From NCBI RefSeq assembly GCF_003439925.1, contig NZ_QQRR01000001.1:1240001-1304000 (forward strand): 64,000 bases of DNA, read 5' to 3'. Shown piece by piece: positions 8,472-16,561 of the stretch (position 1 is the stretch's first letter; each line of letters begins with the position of its first letter). The stretch comes from Haloprofundus halophilus. GTDB taxonomy: Archaea; Halobacteriota; Halobacteria; Halobacteriales; Haloferacaceae. The notes beneath the pieces are model-generated. The model searched no databases. It saw only the letters and a program-made list of their open reading frames with translations, and had not been told where the DNA came from. Made by a program: the position numbers and the translations under genes.

Positions 8472-9653
8472 CTACCGGATGACGTTCGATTCGAGGTCCC
8501 GCGGGAAGAACGTCAGCCACTCGGTGCCGCGTTCGGTGACGGCGACGGTGTCGGAGTGGCGGTAGCCGAACTCGTCGGTGTAGATGCCGGGTTCGATGGT
8601 GTACACCTGTCCGGGGGCCATCTCGGCGTCGGCGGGGTCGTCCTGCGCCTCGTCCCAGCCGCGGTCGATGTACGGCGGTTCGTGGCCGCCGAGGCCGATG
8701 TTGTGGCCGACGTGGTGCTGGGCGAGGTCGGTCACGCCCTGCTCTTCGAAGTAGTCCCAGACGACCTGGTCGACGTGGCTGATGGAGACGCCCGGGCCGA
8801 GCGCCTCGATGGCGATGGTCTGCGCTTCGAGCATGAGTTCGAAGTAGTGCGCTTGCTCGTCGGTGGGCTCGCCGACGAACATCGTCCGCTCCAGTTCGGA
8901 GTGGTAGCCGTCGACGTTCGCCGACGCGCCGGTGATGAGCACGTCGCCCTCGGAGAGTCGCTCGTTCGGGGTGTGGCCGTGCGGGAGCGCCGTCTCGGCG
9001 CCGCTGATGTAGCCCGCGTGGACGGGGCCGTCGCCGCGGACCCGAACCGAGTAGCGGTCGCCGAGCGTGTCGAGCATCGCGCGGGAGGCGTCCGTCGACG
9101 CCCGCTGGCTGACCGTCGCCGGATGCGCGCCGACCTCGGTGTAGTCGGCCAGGTAGCGGTGGCCGAGGTTCGCCCACTTCGCCGACTCGCGGATGAGGTC
9201 GACCTCGGCGTCGGTCTTCTCCCAGCGCATCCGGTCGACCCAGCGCTGGGACTCGACGTCGAGGAACTCCGAGAGCTTCGGCCCCTCGTAGCCCATCACG
9301 CCGGGCGCGCCGTCTCCGTCGGCGGCGACGGCGTCGACGCCCATCCCGCGGAGCATCGAGACGGCCGTCTTCAGCGGTTCGCCGCCGGGGTAGTCGAAGT
9401 AGTGGTGGACGGCGTCGATTCGTGGATTGGGTTCGACGCGCTCGACTTCGAGTCGCGGCACCGTGATTTCGATCCGGTTCGGCGTCACCGCGAGGACGAC
9501 GGGTCGCTCCGTCTGGATGTGGTGGAACCCGGTGAGATACTCGATGCTCGTCGCGCCGAACCAGACGCCGGCGTCGGCGTCGGTGTCGGCGAGCGCGCCG
9601 CGGATGCTGTCGAGGCGCGCTTCGAACTCCGATGGAGGAAGTCTGGTCGCCAT
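8472..9653 (-). CDS. M24 family (pita-bread fold) protein with altered metal ligands
   Basis: 393 residues from ATG 9653, preceded on the coding strand by AGGTGG. Residues 1-150 form a creatinase/prolidase-type N-domain (WFGATSIEYLTGFHH) and 150-390 the pita-bread domain. Of the five usual metal ligands Asp-Asp-His-Glu-Glu, alignment by motif gives Thr241 (LITGAS), Glu253 (SELERT), His317 (GHNIGLGGHE), Glu354 (TIEPGIY) and Ser367 (RHSDTV). Two ligands are lost and one is changed, so a dinuclear metallopeptidase is doubtful. A creatinase-like or other non-peptidase hydrolase is possible. The gene is monocistronic by spacing. Confidence 0.85.
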   Translation of the reverse strand: MATRLPPSEFEARLDSIRGALADTDADAGVWFGATSIEYLTGFHHIQTERPVVLAVTPNRIEITVPRLEVERVEPNPRIDAVHHYFDYPGGEPLKTAVSMLRGMGVDAVAADGDGAPGVMGYEGPKLSEFLDVESQRWVDRMRWEKTDAEVDLIRESAKWANLGHRYLADYTEVGAHPATVSQRASTDASRAMLDTLGDRYSVRVRGDGPVHAGYISGAETALPHGHTPNERLSEGDVLITGASANVDGYHSELERTMFVGEPTDEQAHYFELMLEAQTIAIEALGPGVSISHVDQVVWDYFEEQGVTDLAQHHVGHNIGLGGHEPPYIDRGWDEAQDDPADAEMAPGQVYTIEPGIYTDEFGYRHSDTVAVTERGTEWLTFFPRDLESNVIR

Positions 9654-9721
9654 GCAGCCACCTTCTTTTCGGCCCTCAAAAGGGTGGGGATGGGTGACGC
9701 CGCCTTCCGGAATCTCCCGCC

Positions 9722-10126
9722 TCAGTTCGCGTTCGTGTTCGACTCGTCGTCGACGACGTCCTCGGCGATCTCCTGCAGTTCGCGGTCGGGGTTGTACTCG
9801 TTCTCGCCGCCGGCTTCGCCGGTGACCTCGCCGTAGACGGCCTCTCGGACCTCCTCTGCGGACTCGTACTCCTCGTCCTGTCCGAGTCGGTCGAAGACGC
9901 TTCCGAGCGACTCCGTCTCGTTCGGCATGTCGTCGGGCTGACCGCCGTACTCCTCGGCGAGCTCCTCGCCGCGAACCGGGAACTTCTGACCTTCGAGGTG
10001 ACGGTCCACCTCGTCCATGATGTTCTCGACGGTGTCCGCGCGCTCGTCTTTCCGCTGCCGGGAGCTCTCGATGACGCTCTCGTGGCTCGGGTCGGTCCGG
10101 GGGTTCTCGTCGGGTTCGTCGGCCAT
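9722..10126 (-). CDS. Conserved haloarchaeal small acidic protein (DUF5789-like)
   Basis: 134 residues, strongly acidic. The central part reads MDEVDRHLEGQKFPVRGEELAEEYG, then ETESLGSVFDRLG, then EYESAEEVREAVYGEV. This is the pattern I associate with haloarchaeal DUF5789 proteins (a helical domain with a lowered threshold helix near the end); the assignment is from memory, not from a search. The N- and C-terminal tails are disordered-looking. There are no membrane segments and no cysteines. It lies between the M24 gene and an oxidoreductase, with gaps of about 68 bases on each side. Confidence 0.7.
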   Translation of the reverse strand: MADEPDENPRTDPSHESVIESSRQRKDERADTVENIMDEVDRHLEGQKFPVRGEELAEEYGGQPDDMPNETESLGSVFDRLGQDEEYESAEEVREAVYGEVTGEAGGENEYNPDRELQEIAEDVVDDESNTNAN

Positions 10127-10191
10127 GGCTCACGGTACGGCGCGGAGTCAAAAAGGCGTAGTGGCGGGGGGCGGCGAGCCGACGTCGCGGG

Positions 10192-11214
10192 TTAGAGGTC
10201 GACGCTCACCCAGTCGCCGTCGCCGCGGGCGGACTCGTAGGCCGCCTCGGTGACCGCCGTGACGCGGAGGCCGTCCATCGGCGTCGCGGGCGGGGCCGTC
10301 CCCTCCCGGATGGCGCGGACGAACGACTCGGCTTTGTTCGGGTGCGACCGACCGCCGAGATACGGCGCGTGCGTCGTGCTATCGGCGTCTATCTCCGTGA
10401 GTTGGCGGTCCTCCCACTCGCGACCGTCGAGATACACCGCGCCCTCGTCGTCCCAGATGTGGATGTGTTCGCGCGTGCACGGGGTCTTCCCGTACACCGA
10501 GACGCTGGCGTTGGCTCCCTCCTCGAACTCGATCCACAGCTCTGCGCGCTCGTCGACGCGCTCCTCGTCGTCGACGAACGTCATGTCCGCGCGGACGGCC
10601 GTCGGCGTGAGGTCCGTCGTCCAGAGGATGGCGTCGAGGATGTGGCTCCCGGTGTCGTAGAGGTAGCCGCCGCCGCTGAGGTCGGGGTTCGCGCGCCAGG
10701 TCCCGCTGAAGCGGTCGACCCAGTCCTGGCTGATCTCGGCGGTTATCCACCGCGGCGTCCGCTCGGACTCCGTCCACAGCTCTCGCGCTTCGACGAACGC
10801 CGGATTGAGGTGGCGCTGGTAGCCGACCATCAGCACTTCGTCGGCGTCGAGCGTGCGCTCGTAGAGGTCCTTCGCCTGCTCGAAATCCGTCGTCAGCGGC
10901 TTGTCGCAGAGGACGTGGAGGCCGCGTTCGAGCGCGGCGACGACCTGGCCGTAGTGGAGCGTGTGCGGCGTGCCGATGAGAACTGCGTCGAGGTTCTCGC
11001 CGTCGAGCATCTCCTCGTACTGTTCGTAGCGCGCCTCCATCGGCACGGAGAACTGTTCGCCCGCGTCGGTGCGGGCGGACTCGGCCACGTCGCACACCGC
11101 CGCGACCCGGGCCTGCGGGTGGTGGTCGAACTCGTCGCCGACGGTCGTGCCGATGTAGCCGAGACCGACGATACCTACTCGAATCGGGACGTCGCTGTGT
11201 GTCTTCTCCGACAT
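10192..11214 (-). CDS. Gfo/Idh/MocA family NAD(P)-dependent oxidoreductase
   Basis: 340 residues. The Rossmann fold begins at residue 13 (VGIVGLGYIGTTVGDEF). The family lysine motif appears as LCDKPLTTDFEQA, and the C-terminal alpha/beta domain contains YLYDTGSHILDAILW with the conserved His. Members oxidise or reduce sugars and inositols; the exact sugar cannot be read. It is followed upstream by a divergent-looking 90-base gap and a same-strand aldo/keto reductase, a pairing seen in carbohydrate catabolism, but no transporter is adjacent. Confidence 0.88.
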   Translation of the reverse strand: MSEKTHSDVPIRVGIVGLGYIGTTVGDEFDHHPQARVAAVCDVAESARTDAGEQFSVPMEARYEQYEEMLDGENLDAVLIGTPHTLHYGQVVAALERGLHVLCDKPLTTDFEQAKDLYERTLDADEVLMVGYQRHLNPAFVEARELWTESERTPRWITAEISQDWVDRFSGTWRANPDLSGGGYLYDTGSHILDAILWTTDLTPTAVRADMTFVDDEERVDERAELWIEFEEGANASVSVYGKTPCTREHIHIWDDEGAVYLDGREWEDRQLTEIDADSTTHAPYLGGRSHPNKAESFVRAIREGTAPPATPMDGLRVTAVTEAAYESARGDGDWVSVDL

Positions 11215-11304
11215 CGTGACCTGACTGAGTACGACGACGAGTACGATAGTCGTTGGGACAGTTCCCGGAGTTGTCGGGACTCCGTGACGACACCGGCCGG
11301 CCGG

Positions 11305-12294
11305 CTACCAGCGGTGGTGGACGTGGTCGCGGACGTACGCGTCGTACACCTCGCGGACGCGTTCGTGCTGCCGGGCCGACGGTTCGGGGAGGTCGGCGGC
11401 GACGACGTTCTGGCGGACGTGTTCGGGACTGGTCGACCCGGGGATGACGGTGCTCACGGCGTCGAACGAGAGAATCCAGCGGAGCGTGAACTGCGCGAGC
11501 GTCGCGTCCTCCGGCACCGCCGGTTCGAGTTCGTCGGCGGCGCGAACGCCCGTCTCGAAGGGGACGCCGGCGAACGTCTCGCCCACGTCGAACGCGTCGC
11601 CGTCGCGGTTGTAGTTGCGGTGGTCGTCCTCGGGGAACTCGTCGTCGACGGAGAGCGTTCCGGTGAGCAGTCCCGACGCCAGCGGCACGCGGACGACGAC
11701 GCCGACGCTGCGTCGGGCGGCCTCTCGGAAGAACAGTTCGGCCGGTCGCTGTCGGAACGGGTTGAAGATTATCTGGACCGTCTCGACGCCGTCGTACTCG
11801 ATGGCTTTCAGCCCCTCTTCGACCCTCTCGACGCTGACGCCGTAGTGGTCGATCTTTCCGGCTCGCTTCAGGTCGTCGAGCGCCTCGAACACCTCGGGTC
11901 GATAGTACACCTCCGTCGGCGGGCAGTGCAACTGGAGCAGGTCGAGCGAGTCGACGCCGAGATTGTCGCGGCTCCGGTCGACGAACCGTTCGAGGTTCCC
12001 GTGCGTGTAGCCGTCGGCTCCGTGCGGGTCGAGACGCCGACCCGCTTTCGTGGCGACGGTCACGTCGTCGCGGGCGTCTGCTTCGTCCAGCACCTCGGCG
12101 ATGCGCCGCTCGCTCGCGCCGTCGCCGTACACGTCGGCGGTGTCGACGAAATCGACGCCGGCGTCGAGCGCCGCGCGGACGGCTTCGCGGCCCTCCTCCT
12201 CGCTCACGTCGCCCCAGTCGCTGCCGATGTTCCACGTTCCGAGTCCGATTTCGGTCACGTCGTAACCGGTGGTGCCGAGTTCGCGGTGTCGCAT
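11305..12294 (-). CDS. Aldo/keto reductase
   Basis: 329 residues from the ATG at 12294 (MRHRELGTTGYDVTEIGLGTW); a further upstream ATG at 12402 would add 36 residues not typical of the family. The catalytic tetrad is visible: Asp and Tyr in VDTADVYGDGASER, Lys in VATKAGRR and His in LLQLHCPP. The C-terminal NADPH-binding region includes VIPGSTSPEHVRQN. It reads in the same direction as the Gfo/Idh/MocA gene and may be co-transcribed with it. Confidence 0.9.
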   Translation of the reverse strand: MRHRELGTTGYDVTEIGLGTWNIGSDWGDVSEEEGREAVRAALDAGVDFVDTADVYGDGASERRIAEVLDEADARDDVTVATKAGRRLDPHGADGYTHGNLERFVDRSRDNLGVDSLDLLQLHCPPTEVYYRPEVFEALDDLKRAGKIDHYGVSVERVEEGLKAIEYDGVETVQIIFNPFRQRPAELFFREAARRSVGVVVRVPLASGLLTGTLSVDDEFPEDDHRNYNRDGDAFDVGETFAGVPFETGVRAADELEPAVPEDATLAQFTLRWILSFDAVSTVIPGSTSPEHVRQNVVAADLPEPSARQHERVREVYDAYVRDHVHHRW

Positions 12295-12418
12295 GGTGTA
12301 CCTGCGTGATAGTATCCGAACGCCGTAAGTGTCCGTACACCGGCATCGTCCGGCGTCGACTGGGTCCGACGGCGCGGCGGACGAACTGTCACGCTGAGGC
12401 ATCGAACCCAGTGCTCAG

Positions 12419-12742
12419 GTGTACACGGAGCTAACTGACGTCGTGGACCGATACGACACCGCCGAGGGCGACGAAGTTCGAGTGGAGTCCGAACACGGCG
12501 ACCGTGTCGTCGCCGAGGACCTCTCACTCACTGTTCGTCGTCGCCCGAGCGAGGGGTGGGTCGACGGCGTACTCACGACGAGTGCGCACGCCGACGTCGT
12601 TCACGAACTGTTCGCACTGGAGGAACCGTTCCGGATTCGGCTCGACCCCGCCGGGAGTGAGCGCCCGACGACGTTCGAGGGATGTCTCTTTCTGAGTTCG
12701 AGCGGTAAGTGGACGACCTCCGAGGGCGTTCGACGGAGATGA
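12419..12742 (+). CDS. Hypothetical small protein
   Basis: 107 residues from a GTG at 12419. Residues 1-70 have the acidic composition and third-position GC expected of a real haloarchaeal protein (VVDRYDTAEGDEVRVESEHG, DGVLTTSAHADVVHELF). The last 25 residues are more basic and serine-rich, and the frame ends just before the disturbed region next to tRNA-Tyr, so the 3' end may be eroded or the real protein shorter. No domain is recognised, and the start is uncertain. Confidence 0.5.
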   Translation: MYTELTDVVDRYDTAEGDEVRVESEHGDRVVAEDLSLTVRRRPSEGWVDGVLTTSAHADVVHELFALEEPFRIRLDPAGSERPTTFEGCLFLSSSGKWTTSEGVRRR

Positions 12743-12825
12743 CGCGTTCGAGAGCCGAGGAAAGGCTGCTCGCTCCTCCCTCGTGAGCGAATCGAGAACC
12801 CCAGTCTCGCACTGTTCGCGGGAAA

Positions 12826-12840
12826 AGTCCGCTCTCCCCG
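12826..12840 (-). repeat. Direct copy of tRNA-Tyr 3' end fragment
   Basis: The 15 bases agtccgctctccccg are identical to 13025-13039, which contain the 3' acceptor end and part of the T-arm of tRNA-Tyr. The same orientation and a 199-base spacing are what an eroded integration-site duplication would leave. No integrase gene is present in between or nearby. Confidence 0.6.
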
Positions 12841-12959
12841 TCCTTGTGAACGTAGTGAACGAGGGCTCGTGGCGAGCGAAAGCGAAGCCGCGGTGATTGA
12901 ACGAGCGAAGACGTTCCGGGCCGCTCACTACGTTCGCTCCCGGGCTGTGACTTCCGTGC

Positions 12960-13045
12960 TCAAATCGGGGAGAGCAGTCCTTCACATTCAGCACCGGTTC
13001 GCTCCGCTCTCGGCGCTGAAGTTCAGTCCGCTCTCCCCGATTTGA
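12960..13045. repeat. Imperfect inverted repeat containing tRNA-Tyr 3' end
   Basis: The left arm tcaaatcggggagagc (12960-12975) is the perfect 16-base reverse complement of 13030-13045, the T-arm and acceptor end of tRNA-Tyr. Inside these, attcagcaccg and cggcgctgaa extend the pairing imperfectly, leaving a short loop. The whole 86-base unit could fold into one long stem directly behind the tRNA, acting as a terminator or being a remnant of an inserted element. Confidence 0.6.
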
Positions 13046-13100
13046 ACGGGGGACAAGCCGATCTACAGTCGGCTGCTCTGCCAGGCTGAGCTAAGAGCGG
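13027..13100 (-). tRNA. tRNA-Tyr (GTA anticodon)
   Basis: The coding strand starts CCGCTCT and ends AGAGCGG plus discriminator A, giving a 7-bp acceptor stem. The D-arm is GCTC/GAGC around AGCCTGGCA, the anticodon arm is GCCGA/TCGGC with loop CTGTAGA (anticodon GTA), the variable loop is TTGTC and the T-arm is CCCCG/CGGGG with loop TTCAAAT. Total is 74 bases. CCA is not encoded and there is no intron. The 5' C at position 1 pairing with G72 is the archaeal/eukaryotic tRNA-Tyr identity pair. Confidence 0.95.
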
Positions 13101-13216
13101 TGCCCTGTCGTACCGCATTCTCGGGTATAACGATTGCTGTTCGGCGCGATGTACGTGAACGAATGACGAGGATTGGGCAAGATTGAAATAGTGTCGCATA
13201 ATTCCTCTCAACGAAG

Positions 13217-13735
13217 ATGAGTAAAGTCACGTTCCGCGCGGACGACGACCTCGTCGAGCGACTGGAGGCGTTAGACGCCTCCAAGAGCGAGGTCATGCGC
13301 GAGGCGCTTCGTGCGTACCTCGACGCGTCGGAGCGTGAGGCCGGTGCGGACGCGGGGTCGGTCGCACCGGTGTCCGAGCGTATCGACGAACTCGTCCGCG
13401 AGCGCGTCGACGAACTCGTCGGTGAGCGGCTCCGACAGGCCGAGAACCGTCGACCACAGGACGTCAACGTCAACATCAGCCTCGACGGTGCGAGCGACGA
13501 CGACGACTCGGAAGAACGTAAGACAACCGTCGACGGAGCGGAGACGGCGGACGAGAAGTCGTGCAGCCAGTGCGGCGAAGAGCTGTCCGACGGACAGATG
13601 TACTGCCCGAACTGCGGTGAGAAAGCGTCTCGCCGATTGTTCTGCGACTGCGGAGACGAGGTCCGTTCGGACTGGGCGTTCTGTCCGGGGTGCGGTCGAC
13701 GGACTCCGGCGGCGGACGTTCTCGAACGGCGGTGA
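13217..13735 (+). CDS. cdrL: RHH and double zinc-ribbon transcription regulator, CdrL-like
   Basis: 172 residues. Residues 1-38 form a ribbon-helix-helix DNA-binding domain (KVTFRADDDLVERLEAL, SKSEVMREALRAYLD). Residues 53-75 are likely coiled coil (SERIDELVRERVDELVGE). The C-terminus carries two zinc ribbons: Cys116/119 with Cys130/133, and Cys143/145 with Cys156/159. The position directly upstream of cdrS-ftsZ2 identifies it as the long cell-division regulator described in Halobacterium and Haloferax. It probably binds the GTCTTAC sites in the following gap. A TATA-like ttgaaatag lies about 30 bases before the ATG. Confidence 0.85.
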   Translation: MSKVTFRADDDLVERLEALDASKSEVMREALRAYLDASEREAGADAGSVAPVSERIDELVRERVDELVGERLRQAENRRPQDVNVNISLDGASDDDDSEERKTTVDGAETADEKSCSQCGEELSDGQMYCPNCGEKASRRLFCDCGDEVRSDWAFCPGCGRRTPAADVLERR

Positions 13736-13774
13736 CGGCTCGCTAGGACCGCGTAAACACCGTTCTACGGTCGT

Positions 13775-13930
13775 GTCTTACATTCGCCGTTACATTTATA
13801 TCCCATCGGTCTGTGCTTACGTTCGCGTAAGACGGTCGTCTTACGCTCCGGAATCGGTGGGGCAAAGTCGCCCTCCTCGTGCGATTTCGGCGCGTGATGA
13901 CACTGTCGGGCATGTGCCCGACCGTCTTAC
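13775..13930. promoter_or_regulatory. cdrS-ftsZ2 promoter with repeated GTCTTAC operator half-sites
   Basis: A TATA element tttatat at 13795-13801 predicts transcription start near 13825. Immediately there is a perfect 20-base palindrome, cgtaagacg-gt-cgtcttacg (13826-13845). A third arm cttacg at 13816-13821 forms an overlapping hairpin with the first. Further GTCTTAC copies lie at 13775-13781, upstream of the TATA box, and 13924-13930, just before cdrS. The spacing is that expected for cooperative binding of an RHH protein such as CdrL or CdrS. Confidence 0.7.
13905..13922. promoter_or_regulatory. Perfect 8-bp-arm inverted repeat in cdrS leader
   Basis: gtcgggca-tg-tgcccgac is a perfect inverted repeat located 24 bases before the cdrS ATG. 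It could be a second operator, or an RNA hairpin in the roughly 120-base leader predicted from the upstream TATA box. Confidence 0.55.
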
Positions 13931-13945
13931 CGGGGGAATGCAAAT

Positions 13946-14134
13946 ATGGAGCGTGTGACACTACGAATTCCGAAGCAGCAGATCGAGGAAGTCGAACAGA
14001 TGGTGGAAACGGGAGAGTTCCCGAACCGCAGCGAAGCCATCCGTTCGGCCGTCCGCGAGATGCTCAATGAGCAGGCCGAAGAACGCGACGCAAAACGTCC
14101 CGAGCGCACCAAGCGCAGCTGGGCGAAGGTGTAA
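13946..14134 (+). CDS. cdrS: CdrS, short ribbon-helix-helix cell division regulator
   Basis: 62-residue RHH protein: beta strand [19 protein letters not shown], then helix-turn [16 protein letters not shown] and a basic C-terminal tail ([13 protein letters not shown]). It matches the CdrS protein required for regulation of cell division in Haloferax and Halobacterium. The stop is 4 bases before the ftsZ2 ATG, so the two are co-transcribed and probably co-translated. Copies of a palindromic site in its own leader suggest autoregulation or control by CdrL. Confidence 0.92.
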   Translation: MERVTLRIPKQQIEEVEQMVETGEFPNRSEAIRSAVREMLNEQAEERDAKRPERTKRSWAKV

Positions 14135-14138
14135 TCGA

Positions 14139-15338
14139 ATGCAAGATATCGTTCAAGACGCACTCGAAAACGCCGAAGCCGAGCAGCGCGACATGGAGGC
14201 GCAGAGCGACGACGACGAGTTCGGCGAACCCCGTATCGTCATCGTCGGCTGCGGTGGTGCTGGGAACAACACCATCAACCGCCTCTACAACATCGGCGTC
14301 GAGGGCGCCGACACCGTCGCTATCAACACAGACAAACAGCACCTGAAGATGATCGAGGCCGACACGAAGATTCTCGTTGGCAAGTCGCTGACCTCCGGCC
14401 TCGGTGCCGGCGGCGACCCCTCGATGGGCGAACGGGCGACCGAGATGGCGCAGGGAACCATCAAAGAGGTTCTCGGCAAAGCCGACCTCGTGTTCGTCAC
14501 CGCCGGGATGGGCGGCGGCACCGGCACCGGTGCCGCTCCCGTCGTCGCGAAGATCGCCAAAGAACAGGGCGCCATCGTCGTCGGCATGGTCTCGACGCCG
14601 TTCAACGTCGAGCGTGCCCGGACGGTGAAAGCCGAAGAAGGGCTGGAGAAACTCCGCAACGAGGCGGACTCCATCATCGTCCTCGACAACAACCGCCTGC
14701 TCGACTACGTCCCGAACCTCCCGATCGGCAAGGCGTTCTCGGTGATGGACCAGATCATCGCCGAGACCGTCAAGGGGATTTCGGAGACCATCACTCAGCC
14801 GTCGCTCATCAACCTCGACTACGCCGACATGTCCACCATCATGAACCAGGGTGGCGTCGCCGTGATGCTGGTCGGGGAGACGCAGGACAAGAACAAGACC
14901 GAAGAAGTGGTTCGCGACGCGATGAACCACCCGCTTCTCGACGTGGACTACCGCGGGGCGTCCGGCGGGCTCGTCCACATCACCGGCGGCCCCGACCTCA
15001 CGCTCAAGGAGGCCGAGGGCATCGCCGACAACATCACCGAACGCCTCGAAGCGAGCGCCAACGTCATCTGGGGCGCGCGCATCCAGGAGGAGTACAAAGG
15101 GAAAGTCCGCGTCATGGCCATCATGACCGGCGTCCAGAGCGCGCAGGTGCTCGGCCCGACGACCCAGAAGCAGGCCGACCGCTCGCGCGCCAGTCTCGAC
15201 GGGAGTTCGGGCGGTTCGGAGTTCGAGACGAGTCAGAACCGACAGCGTCGGACGAGCACGAATCCGAACGGTTCGTGGCAGTCCGACGGCGGACAGGACG
15301 AGGTCGAACGCAACAACGGCCTCGACGTCATCCGCTAA
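14139..15338 (+). CDS. ftsZ2: Cell division protein FtsZ2
   Basis: 399 residues from ATG 14139, just after cdrS; a longer frame from 14067 reads back into cdrS and is rejected. The N-terminus [10 protein letters not shown] with the acidic linker [10 protein letters not shown] is characteristic of haloarchaeal FtsZ2 rather than FtsZ1. The GTPase fold starts [17 protein letters not shown], the tubulin signature GGGTGTG is at residues 125-131, and the catalytic T7 region is present. The C-terminal tail (residues 345-399) is Ser/Arg/Asn-rich and ends NNGLDVIR. In Haloferax FtsZ2 drives ring constriction, with FtsZ1 as scaffold. Confidence 0.95.
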   Translation: MQDIVQDALENAEAEQRDMEAQSDDDEFGEPRIVIVGCGGAGNNTINRLYNIGVEGADTVAINTDKQHLKMIEADTKILVGKSLTSGLGAGGDPSMGERATEMAQGTIKEVLGKADLVFVTAGMGGGTGTGAAPVVAKIAKEQGAIVVGMVSTPFNVERARTVKAEEGLEKLRNEADSIIVLDNNRLLDYVPNLPIGKAFSVMDQIIAETVKGISETITQPSLINLDYADMSTIMNQGGVAVMLVGETQDKNKTEEVVRDAMNHPLLDVDYRGASGGLVHITGGPDLTLKEAEGIADNITERLEASANVIWGARIQEEYKGKVRVMAIMTGVQSAQVLGPTTQKQADRSRASLDGSSGGSEFETSQNRQRRTSTNPNGSWQSDGGQDEVERNNGLDVIR

Positions 15339-15481
15339 CTGCTCGGCGACTTCGACCGTACGCTGTTCTCAGAAACCCGAATGTAGGTGGCGAGCGACGC
15401 CTCGTGAGCGGGAGAGAGCGGGAAGGGAGCGAACGTTTTCAGCGAGTTCCGCTCAGTCGTAGTTCGGGGCCGCGCCCGGTC

Positions 15482-16447
15482 TCAGACCGCCCGAACCGCT
15501 TCGACGAGTTTACACTTTCTACAGACCGTCCCGCCGGTCTTCGACCCGCAGCGCTCGCACTCGTTGAGTTCGACGTCCTCGTCGCCGCGGTACTGCTCGG
15601 CGGCCATCTGCGCGAGTTCCTCGTAGCCGGCCATGATAGAGTGTCGGGTGCCAGGGTGGTTCTCTTCGAGTTTCAACAGCAACTTTTGAATCTCGCCGCG
15701 GTAGGCTTCGCTCGCGTGCGGGCACTCGGTGATGTGCGCCGGGAGGTCCTTCAGGTGCGCGTACAGCGCGACTTCCTTCTCGGGGACGTCGCGCAGCGGT
15801 TTGGCTCGCGGGACGAAGTTCTCCGAGAGCGCGCGCTTCTCGAAGTCGCCGATGCTCGCGTCGAAGTGTTTCGCCACCTGGGTCACGTCGCCCTCGAGGA
15901 AGTTCATCAGCGCCGTCTGCGCCTCGTCGTCTAAGTTGTGGCCGGTGAGCAGTTTGTCCGCGCCGAGTTCCTCGGCGTACTGTTCGAGCAGGTCGCGTCG
16001 GAACACGCCGCAGTACGCGCAGGGAGCCATGTTCTCGGGGTCTTTCTCCACCACGTCGTCCATCCGAACGCCGAGTTCCTCCTCGTAGGAGACGACCTCG
16101 TGCTGCAGCGAGAGGTCCTCACAGAGTTCGACGCAGGCGTCGAGGCTCTTGTCGCGGTAGCCCTCGATGCCCTCGTGGATGGAGAGCGCGACGAGTTCGA
16201 TTCGGGGGTCCGGCCCGAACGTCTCGTCCAAGATGTGCGTGAGCACGACGCTGTCTTTGCCGCCCGAGAGACCGATAACCCACGTATCGGGGTCGTCGGG
16301 ACTGGCGTCGCGCGGGACGAGGCTATCCTCGCGGACGCGTCGCCGGACGCGTTTCTCGACCGAGGCGCAGAAGTGGTTCTCGCAGAGATGCGCCCCCGAG
16401 TAGTTCGCGACCATGACGGCGTCGCGGTCGCACTTGTCGCACTCCAT
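15482..16447 (-). CDS. ncsA: tRNA 2-thiolation protein NcsA (Ncs6/Ctu1/TtuA family)
   Basis: 321 residues from ATG 16447 (MECDKCDRDAVMV). It adenylates U34 of tRNAs and inserts sulfur carried by a SAMP thiocarboxylate. Visible are an N-terminal zinc finger (Cys3, Cys6, Cys22, Cys27), the PP-loop SGGKDS at residues 61-66, the catalytic/cluster cysteine region APCAYCGVFRR, TGHNLDDEAQT and a C-terminal zinc finger CERCG...CRKC. An upstream in-frame extension is arginine-rich shadow sequence. It works with the E1 enzyme UbaA, encoded at 46633-47448. Confidence 0.92.
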   Translation of the reverse strand: MECDKCDRDAVMVANYSGAHLCENHFCASVEKRVRRRVREDSLVPRDASPDDPDTWVIGLSGGKDSVVLTHILDETFGPDPRIELVALSIHEGIEGYRDKSLDACVELCEDLSLQHEVVSYEEELGVRMDDVVEKDPENMAPCAYCGVFRRDLLEQYAEELGADKLLTGHNLDDEAQTALMNFLEGDVTQVAKHFDASIGDFEKRALSENFVPRAKPLRDVPEKEVALYAHLKDLPAHITECPHASEAYRGEIQKLLLKLEENHPGTRHSIMAGYEELAQMAAEQYRGDEDVELNECERCGSKTGGTVCRKCKLVEAVRAV

Positions 16448-16561
16448 TTTCGTGTCTGTTGCCGTCTCGCGCGTATGACCGTTTCGTCTCCGCGGTCGAG
16501 GGGCGACGACTCGCCGAACCCACATCCGAACTGACTTCCCGCGACCCTCCGACCGACGCCC

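Noticed and set aside
12524-12994. 156-codon minus-strand frame near tRNA-Tyr
   Set aside because: It runs through the duplicated tRNA fragments and short repeats, and its product has no consistent composition or domain.
14067-14138. Earlier ATG for ftsZ2 that would overlap cdrS
   Set aside because: The extra 24 residues are out-of-frame cdrS sequence; the ATG at 14139 gives the known FtsZ2 N-terminus MQDIV.
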